From NCBI RefSeq assembly GCF_000968535.2, contig NC_016112.1, forward strand, positions 3,038,001-3,102,000: DNA of 64,000 nt, written 5' to 3'. This document shows, in pieces, positions 38,456 through 46,052 of this stretch. The notes below the pieces were generated by a model. The model was not told the origin of the DNA, did no database searches, and worked only from the letters and a program-made list of their open reading frames with translations. Every line of letters starts with the position of its first letter. Positions within the stretch are counted from its first letter, which is position 1. Position numbers and translations under genes: made by a program. Source of the DNA: Methylotuvimicrobium alcaliphilum 20Z. Its GTDB lineage: Bacteria > Pseudomonadota > Gammaproteobacteria > Methylococcales > Methylomonadaceae.

Positions 38456-38626
38456 TTAAAAGTCGATACACCGGCCTTTCTTTTCCCAATCGCCGTATCG
38501 GGTCGGTTCAGGGCCCGGCGTACCTCCTATTTCGGGAGTAGAATTCGATTGCGTGGAATCCGGCTCTACAGGCCTTTCTTTGTCTTGCTCGTTGGTTTGG
38601 CGTTCTTTATTCGGGTCGTTTTTCAT
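38456..38626 (-). CDS. SDHAF4-like (DUF1674) Complex II assembly factor
   Basis: A 56-residue gene. ATG at 38624-38626 is preceded by TAGGAGTAAACGAC, a strong ribosome-binding site. The N-terminal half is polar and unstructured (KERQTNEQDKERP); the C-terminal half has the DUF1674 signature GPEPTRYGDWEKKGRCIDF. The family (Sdh8/SDHAF4) binds the flavinated SdhA and protects it before it joins SdhB. It lies 60 bp upstream of sdhC on the same strand, so the locus encodes both SdhE and SDHAF4-type factors. Confidence 0.88.
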   Translation of the reverse strand: MKNDPNKERQTNEQDKERPVEPDSTQSNSTPEIGGTPGPEPTRYGDWEKKGRCIDF

Positions 38627-38639
38627 GTCGTTTACTCCT

Positions 38640-38945
38640 AAATTATATAGCGACTTAAGCCAGGTTCATGGCAGAGCGGGTTGAATAACCATACGCATCA
38701 AGCTAAAAACGACCAACCCGCATCCCGCTCTTTCCCAAGCTCCAGCTTCCAGAGACCGAAACAACCGCAACCAAACCCGACTTGCTCGTTCAATCTGCCT
38801 GATCGTCGGGAAGCTAGAGCTTCCTGAACAGGTTACCCAAGCTGGAGCTTGGGTAACAGCATAAAAGTTTCGACCGTGGCCAAAGCAAGTCGGAACGTTT
38901 GGGGCGGGTTGAATAACCCGCCCCGCGCTAGACTTACCGTATTAT
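38640..38945. repeat. REP palindromes and short hairpins
   Basis: Contains TTTCCCAAGCTCCAGCTTCC, GGGAAGCTAGAGCTTCC, TACCCAAGCTGGAGCTTGGG and GGGGCGGGTTGAATAACCC hairpins, the same palindromes that border the RAYT gene. No gene is visible. Confidence 0.65.
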
Positions 38946-39015
38946 TCGATTTCCGATTCTTAAACCGGCCTGCAGATAGGGGCGGCAAGATTTTGCCATC
39001 GATCCCGTCATGTTA

Positions 39016-39044
39016 TTGACGCAATTAATTCATAACATTGATAT
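39016..39044 (+). promoter_or_regulatory. Possible sigma-70 promoter of the GGDEF gene
   Basis: TTGACG at 39016-39021 and TGATAT at 39039-39044 with a 17-bp spacer, 72 bp before the start codon and in an A/T-rich stretch. A pattern match only. Confidence 0.4.
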
Positions 39045-39116
39045 AAAAAGATTTTTTACGTTTTGGCACGATCATAGCTGTAATCCTACAAACAAATCTT
39101 TATCGAGGATTTAGCC

Positions 39117-40001
39117 ATGCAAAAAAAAGCCGCCAATCTTGCCGTTGTCACTAATAACACATTCGAAGCCTTCAAAGCGGATAATTTGACTCATTATGAC
39201 ATTAGCAGCGCCTTGCAAACCACACTGGAGTTCGATGAATTGGTTCATATCTTCAGCAATAAAATCCAAAATCTGATACCACATAGCGGCTTTGTTTACA
39301 GCAACGAAGAATTCGATCTCGAAATCAAAAACGGCATAGTCACTCGAAGCTCATGCTCTTATGCAATGAAAGTCGAAGAACAGCAACTCGGCGAACTAAA
39401 ATTGATGCGTCGTCAGAAGTTTTCCGAACAAGAATTAACAATGATTGAAACGTTGCTTTGTTGCTTAATTTATCCGCTCAGAAACGCGACCTTATTTCAA
39501 CAAGCAATGAATCTGGCATTTACCGATGTGCTAACGCAAACACGAAACCGTTCCGCCTTCAATGACATCGTTCGCCGCGAAATACGTCTTGCGCATAGAA
39601 ACGGCAACCATTTATCGGTGATATTTATCGATATCGACCATTTCAAAAGCATCAACGATAATTATGGACATCAATGCGGCGACCTTGCGTTAACATCTGT
39701 CGCCAAATGGATCAATGAAAGCATTAGAAGCAGCGACATCGTGTTTCGTTATGGCGGCGAGGAATTCGTCGTTCTTCTCAGCGAGACCGATTTAGACGGC
39801 GCCGAATTGTTGGCGGAAAGAATTCGGCAAAACATCGAAAATCATATCTTCGCTTACGGACTGGAAACAATACGCATGACCGCAAGCCTCGGCACCAGCA
39901 CATTACGCGGCGACGACACGCTAGATAAATTCATCGACCGTGCCGATCAAGCCATGTACCGAGCCAAACAAACCGGCAGAAACCGAGTCGTTACGGCTTA
40001 G
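39117..40001 (+). CDS. Diguanylate cyclase with N-terminal GAF-like domain
   Basis: 294 residues, soluble. About 1-130 is a GAF-like sensor region (ISSALQTTLEFDELVHIFSNKI ... LGELKLMRRQKFSEQELTMIETLL). About 135-294 is a GGDEF domain with FIDIDHFKSINDNYG and the active-site variant RYGGEEFVV. An inhibitory-site R-S-S-D lies five residues before GGEEF, so feedback by c-di-GMP is likely. It makes c-di-GMP in the cytoplasm. Ribosome-binding sequence GAGGA lies ahead of ATG 39117. Its last codons are duplicated 856 bp downstream. Confidence 0.92.
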   Translation: MQKKAANLAVVTNNTFEAFKADNLTHYDISSALQTTLEFDELVHIFSNKIQNLIPHSGFVYSNEEFDLEIKNGIVTRSSCSYAMKVEEQQLGELKLMRRQKFSEQELTMIETLLCCLIYPLRNATLFQQAMNLAFTDVLTQTRNRSAFNDIVRREIRLAHRNGNHLSVIFIDIDHFKSINDNYGHQCGDLALTSVAKWINESIRSSDIVFRYGGEEFVVLLSETDLDGAELLAERIRQNIENHIFAYGLETIRMTASLGTSTLRGDDTLDKFIDRADQAMYRAKQTGRNRVVTA

Positions 40002-40036
40002 TGATGATTTTTCGCCTGAAACCAAAGCGCCAACAT
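39991..40036. repeat. Duplicated junction, copy left of the RAYT island
   Basis: TTACGGCTTAGTGATGATTT and the bases after it repeat at 40847-40892. The shared segment holds the last codons of the GGDEF gene and, on the other strand, the last 14 or so codons of the amidotransferase (ALWFQAKNHH). This left copy has three or more mismatches in the amidotransferase part. Confidence 0.75.
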
Positions 40037-40041
40037 CACCA

Positions 40042-40208
40042 ACAAGCTGTTTCCCAAGCTCCAGCTTCACTGCCATTAAGTTAAGGATTTTTCCGTTCGC
40101 CCTGAGCCTGTCGAAGGGTGAATGGAAAAATCCTGGGTCGATAAGTTCAGCTGTTTCCCAAGCTCCAGCTTGGGAAACCCAACCCGGAAGCTCCAGCTTC
40201 CCGAGACC
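40042..40208. repeat. REP palindromes with a truncated MITE I
   Basis: REP units CCCAAGCTCCAGCTT (40054) and TTTCCCAAGCTCCAGCTTGG followed by GGAAGCTCCAGCTTCC (40150-40202). Between them, 40069-40145 is a MITE I fragment (CACTGCCATTAAGTTAAG, then CCGTTCGCC / GGTGAATGG-type arms) lacking its right terminal repeat. Confidence 0.7.
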
Positions 40209-40209
40209 C

Positions 40210-40743
40210 TCACCATTGCCGAATCACTTCGATCATCCCTTCTTGACCTAAATAATTTCGCGCACTGGAATAACGCCAATGTTCCGGCTTATCTACATAG
40301 CCGCGTTTAACGGGGTTTTGATGAATATATTCCAGCTTTTGACGCATAACCTTCTCTGACTCTATTATTTGCGGATGGCTGCCTTCTTCCCAAACCTGAT
40401 AGTCACTCTCATGCTTATGTACTCGTTTAAATAATGCCAGTAATTCCAATAACCTATTTGAACGATGCTGTTCAAGATGGGCAATGAGTTGTTTTGCCGT
40501 GTATGACTTAAATCGCTGGATATCACGGCTTAAATTTTCGGAAGCGGCAATCAGATGTAAGTGATTTTCAAGGATGACATAACCGTATAGTTGAAAATTG
40601 TCATTGCGCTGGAGATAACGCCAGGAGTCAAGCACGATATCGACTAACTTTGGATTTGTGAACAATGGCAGCCAGTGGTTTATTGTTGCTGTCAGGAAAT
40701 GCGGGCAAGGGTTGGTTAACACTCGATAACTGCTTCTTGGCAT
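40210..40743 (-). CDS. REP-associated tyrosine transposase (RAYT)
   Basis: 177 residues from ATG at 40743 (MPRSSYRV). The open frame runs back to 40905, but that extension is REP sequence and reads into the amidotransferase gene on the opposite frame. HUH nuclease motif H-x-H is at residues 61 and 63 (LENHLHLIA), the candidate catalytic Tyr is 81 (RFKSYTAKQLI), and the family C-terminal YIHQNPVKRGYV...HWRYSSARNY is present. RAYTs bind and cleave REP hairpins as single strands and are thought to spread them. REP palindromes lie directly on both sides of the gene. Not a full IS200/IS605 element. Confidence 0.92.
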   Translation of the reverse strand: MPRSSYRVLTNPCPHFLTATINHWLPLFTNPKLVDIVLDSWRYLQRNDNFQLYGYVILENHLHLIAASENLSRDIQRFKSYTAKQLIAHLEQHRSNRLLELLALFKRVHKHESDYQVWEEGSHPQIIESEKVMRQKLEYIHQNPVKRGYVDKPEHWRYSSARNYLGQEGMIEVIRQW

Positions 40744-40759
40744 GTTTTTGCACCTTAAG

Positions 40760-40845
40760 TAGAACGGGAAGCTAGAGCTTCCGGAACCGGTTTCCCAAGC
40801 TGGAGCTTGGGAAACAGCAAAAATCTGGAGCTTGGGAAACCGCGA
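40760..40845. repeat. REP palindromes upstream of the RAYT gene
   Basis: GGGAAGCTAGAGCTTCC, then TTTCCCAAGCTGGAGCTTGG, then a half unit CTGGAGCTTGGGAAAC. Together with 40042-40208 they bracket the RAYT gene, a typical BIME-like arrangement. Confidence 0.75.
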
Positions 40846-40846
40846 A

Positions 40847-40892
40847 TTACGGCTTAGTGATGATTTTTCGCCTGAAACCAAAGCTCCAGCAT
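40847..40892. repeat. Duplicated junction, copy right of the RAYT island
   Basis: Matches 39991-40036. This is the functional 3' end of the amidotransferase gene (minus strand stop at 40854), preceded by a non-functional copy of the GGDEF gene's last codons. Confidence 0.75.
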
Positions 40893-42653
40893 CATCAAGA
40901 TCCAAATCAATTCGCCGTAATAGGCCGCATGTATGCTTTGGTGCATCTTAACGGCATGATCGAGAAAATCGGCGCGAAAATAATCGCGCTTTTTCAAGGC
41001 GCCGATACTATCGTATGCCAGCTCTTTCAACGGTTGATGGTCCTGCAACCAAATCCCGAACGGCAAACCGAAACCATGCTTGGATTTGTTGATGATGGCT
41101 TCGGGCAAAAAACCGCGCATCGCTTGCTTATAAAACCAACGCAATTGCCGTCCTTTCAACTTTTCCGAAGACGGTACCCGACAAGACAAATCCACGATCT
41201 CGTTGGTCAGCAACGGATAACGCACCTCGACACCGACCATCTCGCACATTCGGTTGACCTTGACCAGATCATTGTCATGCAAGGTCGTTTTCCAGTCCAT
41301 GTACAACATACGGTTTAAAGCCGATGCATTTTCAGGACGGTGATAACAATCCCGCAGACTCTGAATCGGCCGGTCGATATCGATGCCTGCCAGAAAATCG
41401 CCGGTAAAAATCTCCTGAGCCGGATGTCGGTTCATGAAGTTATAGTCTTGCAAGCGGTCCGGTAACGGCACTTCGGCTTGCTCGACATAGCGCTTGGCTT
41501 TAAAAAGAACTTTATTTTTCAGCAGCGCATCGGGCGCATTGTACAGACCGGTTCTCAGAAACGTTCTGGCAAAGCCCGGAATACGATAATAACGGTCGAA
41601 CAACAATTGTTTCGCATAACGCTCATTGCCCGCGAACAACTCATCGCCGCCGTCGCCGGCCAGCATTACCTGAATGCCGTTCTCTTTAGCCAATTTGGCG
41701 CAATAATAAGCCGCCAACGCAGACGAATTACCGAACGGTTCGTCGTAAAACGCGGCAATTTTCGGCACGGCTGCCACGGTATCCTCCGGCGTCACATAGT
41801 ACTCATGCGGCCGGGTTTTGAAACAATCGACCGCAATACGCGCATACTCGATCTCATCGTAGCCTTCGACCGGAAAACCCATCGTAAAAGTTTTGGCTTG
41901 CTCCGGATACACTTTAGACAACGCACCGGCAACGCTCGAACTGTCCAGGCCCCCACTCAAAAACGCGCCGGTCACATTCGAATCGGCAGCCGACTGCCGG
42001 ACAGCTTCGATGATTTCATTCCGTAACTCTTGTCCCGATTGCTCGAGCGAATAAGCCCCTTGTTCGGAAAAAACCGGCATCCAATAATACTGCAGAGCGA
42101 TTTTTCCATCTTGATAAGTCAATACTTGCCCGCCCTCCAATTTTTGGACTTGCCGATAAATCGTATGCGGGCTCGGACAATGATGAAAATAAACATAATC
42201 GTAAATCGATTGGCGGGAAATCTCCGAACTGACTTCGGGATGCGCAACGACACTATCGGCCGTCGAACCGAACACGATTCCGTTCAGCGTTTGCGCATAA
42301 TAAAGATTGTTTTGCCCTAGGCGGTCTGTCGCCAACAACAAGCGTTTCTCGTATTCATCGAACAACATCAAGGTAAATGCGCCTTGCATATCCTTGATAA
42401 AATCGTCACCTTTAGTTTTATAGTTTTCGACAATCGCTTCTAGCGGACCGAAACCGTGACCGGTAAGCGCAAGCCGGCAATCCCCCTGTTCAAGCGACCG
42501 TTTATCATCGGAGACTAAAGCAAGCGATTCGGCTATGCGTATGCCGATCGTTTTTTTAGTCGACTCGGGCGCACAACCTTTCAGCGATTCGGCAAGCTCA
42601 GACGCTTGATTTCGATCGATACCGGTACCATACCAGCCAGCAATAAATCCCAT
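40854..42653 (-). CDS. Asparagine-synthetase-like amidotransferase, exosortase-A type, no N-terminal Cys
   Basis: 599 residues. About 1-200 is a class II glutamine-amidotransferase-like domain; about 210-599 is the asparagine synthase domain with the ATP pyrophosphatase loop SGGLDSSS (233-240) and GDGGDELFAGN. Relatives in exosortase-A polysaccharide clusters belong to the amidotransferase 1 group (TIGR03108). The protein begins MGFIAGWYG: the position of the essential Cys2 nucleophile (normally MCG) is Gly, so the glutaminase half is probably inactive. Ribosome-binding sequence AAAGGGTG precedes ATG. Upstream on the same strand lies the tail of a glycosyltransferase. Confidence 0.85.
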   Translation of the reverse strand: MGFIAGWYGTGIDRNQASELAESLKGCAPESTKKTIGIRIAESLALVSDDKRSLEQGDCRLALTGHGFGPLEAIVENYKTKGDDFIKDMQGAFTLMLFDEYEKRLLLATDRLGQNNLYYAQTLNGIVFGSTADSVVAHPEVSSEISRQSIYDYVYFHHCPSPHTIYRQVQKLEGGQVLTYQDGKIALQYYWMPVFSEQGAYSLEQSGQELRNEIIEAVRQSAADSNVTGAFLSGGLDSSSVAGALSKVYPEQAKTFTMGFPVEGYDEIEYARIAVDCFKTRPHEYYVTPEDTVAAVPKIAAFYDEPFGNSSALAAYYCAKLAKENGIQVMLAGDGGDELFAGNERYAKQLLFDRYYRIPGFARTFLRTGLYNAPDALLKNKVLFKAKRYVEQAEVPLPDRLQDYNFMNRHPAQEIFTGDFLAGIDIDRPIQSLRDCYHRPENASALNRMLYMDWKTTLHDNDLVKVNRMCEMVGVEVRYPLLTNEIVDLSCRVPSSEKLKGRQLRWFYKQAMRGFLPEAIINKSKHGFGLPFGIWLQDHQPLKELAYDSIGALKKRDYFRADFLDHAVKMHQSIHAAYYGELIWILMMLELWFQAKNHH

Positions 42654-42663
42654 TTTTCACCCT

Positions 42664-42795
42664 TTAATCGATTTCTGTTTTTTCTATAATCTGCTTAAAT
42701 TCGGCAACCAAAGTATCGACACGGTGATGCCACGCGTTCTGCTCGGCATAATGCCTGATCGCCTGTTTGTCCGGTATTCTAATAAACCCCTAATC
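42664..42795 (-). pseudogene. Glycosyltransferase C-terminal remnant
   Basis: On the minus strand the frame reads GFIRIPDKQAIRHYAEQNAWHHRVDTL and ends VAEFKQIIEKTEID before a stop at 42664. The pattern (RHYAEQN-W-HRVD-LVAEF) is that of the last helix of GT4 glycosyltransferases. An in-frame stop precedes it and nothing further upstream continues it. It is probably the 3' end of a lost gene that once preceded the amidotransferase. Confidence 0.5.
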
Positions 42796-42838
42796 GACAA
42801 AAAAAGACGAGGCGAGGAGTTTTATGGGTCATGGACAA

Positions 42839-44044
42839 TCATTTTTGAAGCAAACGCTGATAGACATTTTGATAACGGCTTACGCTATAGGCCCAATTCC
42901 GTTTTTCCTCGACAAAACGGCGCCCGTTAGCACGAATCGCATCCCATTGGGAACGATTATTCAACAAGCGCAGAACCGTTTGCGCGAGACTTTCAGCATT
43001 TCCCGCTGCAAATAAATAACCGGTCTTTTCATCGTCGATCAATTCCTTATGCCCGCCGACATCGGACGCTACGACCAATCGCCCTTGTGCCATCGCCTCC
43101 AACGGTTTGAGCGGCGTAACTAAATCAGTCAAACGCATCGACAGGCGCGGATAAACGAAAATATCGACCTGATTGTAATAGCCTTGCACTTGATCGTGCG
43201 GCACTCGCCCGGTAAAAACGACCTTGTCCTGCAAACCCAAATCGCGGGCCTTTTGCTTAATCGCGGCATCCTGAGGGCCGCCGCCGACCAACAATAAACG
43301 GACATCCGGAATTTCCTTCAGAATCGCGGGCAAGGCATCGAGCAATAAAGGAATGCCTTCATAGGCATAGAACGAACCGATGAATCCCAATACCACCTTA
43401 TCCACCAATCCCAGTTGTTCGCGCAATGGCAGGTCCGGCTCGACTCCGTAACTGAATTTATCGATATCGACCGCATTCGGAATCACGGTAATTTTGCTAT
43501 CGGCAACGCCCCGACCGATAATGTCGTTTCGCAGGCCCTCGCAGATCGTCGTCACGGCATCGGCATTTTTAAACACATGGGTTTCCAGAAAATGAGTCAC
43601 GCGATAACGCAAACTGCCTTCGGTCGTCGATCCGTGATCGACCGCAGCGTCTTCCCAAAACGCGCGGCATTCGTAAACCAATGGAATATTGTGTTTTCGT
43701 GCCGCTTTCAGAGCGGCCAATCCGTTCAACGCGGGGGAATGCGCGTGCAAAACATCGGGTTTAATTTCAGGAATGATTTCATCCAAGCGTTTACCGAGCG
43801 ATTTTACAATCGCCCATTGGTTTACAATCGGCCAATCGGCCCAAAAAAATCGCGGCATCGGCGACCGGTAAAAAAGCAGCCCGTCGACTTCTTCAACCGC
43901 TTGCTCGGCGATTTTATGTTTGGCCGAAGTCACATGAAACGTTTGCCAACCGAGTTTTTTTTGTTGTTCTAAAATAGCACGGGTTCTAAAAGTGTAACCG
44001 CTATGCAGTGGAATCGAATGATCAAGTATGTGCAGTATTTTCAT
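42839..44044 (-). CDS. Exosortase-A-associated GT4 glycosyltransferase (TIGR04063-like)
   Basis: 401 residues. N-terminal MKILHILDHSIPLHSGYTFRTRAILEQQ is characteristic of the Daro_2409-type glycosyltransferases of exosortase A loci. The GT4 C-terminal nucleotide-sugar region is present (GFIGSFYAYEGIPLLLDALP; PLKPLEAMAQGRLVVASDVGG with the acidic E). It adds a sugar in exopolysaccharide synthesis at the cytoplasmic membrane face. A MITE D lies directly upstream, and amidotransferase and glycosyltransferase remnants downstream. Confidence 0.9.
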   Translation of the reverse strand: MKILHILDHSIPLHSGYTFRTRAILEQQKKLGWQTFHVTSAKHKIAEQAVEEVDGLLFYRSPMPRFFWADWPIVNQWAIVKSLGKRLDEIIPEIKPDVLHAHSPALNGLAALKAARKHNIPLVYECRAFWEDAAVDHGSTTEGSLRYRVTHFLETHVFKNADAVTTICEGLRNDIIGRGVADSKITVIPNAVDIDKFSYGVEPDLPLREQLGLVDKVVLGFIGSFYAYEGIPLLLDALPAILKEIPDVRLLLVGGGPQDAAIKQKARDLGLQDKVVFTGRVPHDQVQGYYNQVDIFVYPRLSMRLTDLVTPLKPLEAMAQGRLVVASDVGGHKELIDDEKTGYLFAAGNAESLAQTVLRLLNNRSQWDAIRANGRRFVEEKRNWAYSVSRYQNVYQRLLQK

Positions 44045-44093
44045 TTTTTGTTGTTATTCAAACTGGCTTCCCACTTAAAGAGGGACAAAAGCA

Positions 44094-44284
44094 CTAAGGA
44101 ACGAGCATGAAATAACTTAGACAACGGTTGGAAGGGGATTTGGTGGCTCGATTGACAGGTGTCGGCGGCAGGGATAGCCGCCGTCAAGCCTACACGGATG
44201 TATTCACGGCGTCCTGTCAAGCGAGTCACCAAACCGCCACAAAGCCTACTACTTGTATAAGTTATTTTGTGCGTATTCCTAAGG
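44094..44284 (+). repeat. MITE family D, copy 3
   Basis: About 191 bp, from CTAAGGAACGAGCATGAAAT to TTATTTTGTGCGTATTCCTA. Almost identical to copy 2 at 30704. It lies 50 bp upstream of the glycosyltransferase start, so that gene's promoter may be partly inside it. Confidence 0.8.
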
Positions 44285-44446
44285 ATTAACCTTAAACTAT
44301 CCCGCGTTAAGTGAGTAGCCTTCAAACTCGACACGGCCATCGATAAGTTTGGAATTTTTTATTAAGTTTAGCCCGAAAATTGCGTCAATATACACTATCT
44401 TTTTTAGCAACGAGTCACTTGCACCACAATTTCAAACAAAACTCTC

Positions 44447-44572
44447 ATGAACTTACTATTATTAGGTAAAAACGGACAAGTCGGACGGGAACTTCAACTA
44501 ACACCTCTGCGGGACGGGTTATTTAACCCGTCTCAACGTTTCTATTTATCCCAAACACCTCTGTGTGCTTAG
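44447..44572 (+). pseudogene. rfbD start fragment fused to repeat
   Basis: ATG AAC at 44447 opens MNLLLLGKNGQVGRELQL, the Rossmann start of dTDP-4-dehydrorhamnose reductase (RfbD/RmlD). From about 44503 the DNA is family F repeat (CTCTGCGGGACGGGTTATTT), and the frame ends at 44572. Only the first 18 codons of rfbD remain. Confidence 0.65.
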
Positions 44573-44640
44573 ACATGGTCCTAACGTTTAGGACGGGGCT
44601 GTAAGCCCCGTCCTGCCAAGGTAAAATACTTCTGTGGGAC
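44505..44640. repeat. Repeat family F fragment
   Basis: Hairpins GACGGGTTATTTAACCCGTC and GGACGGGGCTGTAAGCCCCG, as in the copies at 23423 and 47026. It is joined to the rfbD fragment on the left, and on the right (44645-44695) to a GACGGAATGACGC repeat. Confidence 0.6.
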
Positions 44641-44775
44641 TTACCATCCCTGACGGAATGACGCATCATTTCCTTAGATTGGCGCTTATGGTTGCAAACC
44701 CGGGTTTGCCAAAAATCCTTATCCTATTAGAGTGAAAAACACCAAACCCTTTCCCAGTAAAATTACAATCAAACC

Positions 44776-46052
44776 ATGCTAATCATCATCACTGCACTAC
44801 TGACACTATGGATTTTACTAGCCACAATCCTTTTTGTTTGGAAGCGCGATCTATTCCTAAAAACCTGGCAAGAACCTTATTTCGCCGATACGCCGATACG
44901 CCGATATTAATCGAAAGCGACGACTGGGGGCCGGGCGGCGATTTTCATGCCAGCCGCCTTGAGGCCCTGTTAAATGCCTTATCCGAACAACAAGACAGCA
45001 CCGGACGCAGCGCCGTGCTGACCGCAGATGTCGTGCTGGCGGTACCCGATACCGCTGCGCTAGAAAAAGCATCCGGCGGAGAATACCCGAGAAAAATACT
45101 CGACCGCGATTTCCCCGGCATTTATCAAATGATGCAAAAAGGCATCGAGAACGACGTATTCGTCCCGCAATTACACGGATTGGAACATCTGAACGGCGAT
45201 GCCTTCGTTAAACTCTGCCGAAATAACGACCCGCGCACGGCAAATGCACAAGCCGATTCTCACTGGTGGGACTGGGAAACTCTCGACTCGCCTTTGCAAG
45301 GGCATTATGTCGATGGCAGCAGCTTACCGACACAAGCGGTCGGCACGGAAAAAGCGCGTAAAATCATCGAAACGGCCACCGAAACCTTTCAACGCTTGTT
45401 CGGTTATCCCACTTTAACGACCGTCGCCCCTTGTTATCTCTGGGACGACGACATCGAAGCCGAATGGAGCCGCCATTCGATACAAGCGATTCAAACGGCC
45501 GGCTACCGCTGTCCCGAAAGAGCGCACGACGGACGCTATATTCAAGACAAGCAATTGATCAGAACCGGCGATATCAATGCCTTCGGGCAAGTTTATTTAG
45601 TCAGAAACGTCATGTTCGAACCGGTCGACGGTAAAAACACGCCGGACAGCGCCTATCAAGAAGCGCTACAAGCCTACCGACAAGCCTTACCCGTTACGAT
45701 TTCGACCCACCGCTACAACTTCACGCGCACTGAAAACGAATTCGAATTTTCGCTCGCGGGACTGAAGATTCTGTTGAATAAACTGACGGAAAACTTACGC
45801 GGAACACGCTTTTTATCCTCGGCCGAATTGGCCGAAGTTCTTCTTGCGCCAAACAGCCCCGTCGTCAATCGCTTCAATCAAAAAACCCTGCTCCCGATTG
45901 AACGAATCGAAGGCCCCGCCAAACTCGGCCCGTTTTTATACCGGCTTTATTATCGGCACCCGAAACTTGCCATGATCGGTAAAATAAGCGGTTTAATAGT
46001 GCCCGGCTGGCTAATTTGCCAATACACCCCAAAAAAATCCGTTAACTCATGA
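44776..46052 (+). CDS. Polysaccharide-deacetylase-like protein, N-terminus out of frame by an 8-bp repeat
   Basis: The main frame (to 46052) encodes a soluble domain with SDDWGPGGDFHASRL, LHGLEHLNG and ISTHRYNF, i.e. an Asp-Asp near the start and paired His motifs resembling the NodB/deacetylase barrel. A membrane anchor, MLIIITALLTLWILLATILF from ATG 44776, runs in another frame up to YFADTPI. The two frames join exactly if one of three tandem copies of CGCCGATA (44883-44906) is removed. The in-frame ATG at 44808 gives an unrelated N-terminus and is unlikely to be the natural start. Role: probably sugar modification in exopolysaccharide synthesis. Followed by a GT2 gene overlapping by 4 bp. 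Confidence 0.65.
44883..44906 (+). repeat. Octanucleotide tandem repeat CGCCGATA x3
   Basis: Three exact copies inside the deacetylase-like gene. Two copies would keep the anchor and the catalytic domain in one frame; three shift it. Confidence 0.9.

Noticed and set aside
40744-40905. N-terminal extension of the RAYT protein
   Set aside because: The extra 54 codons are REP palindromes and antisense amidotransferase sequence; the conserved family start is MPRSSYR at 40743.
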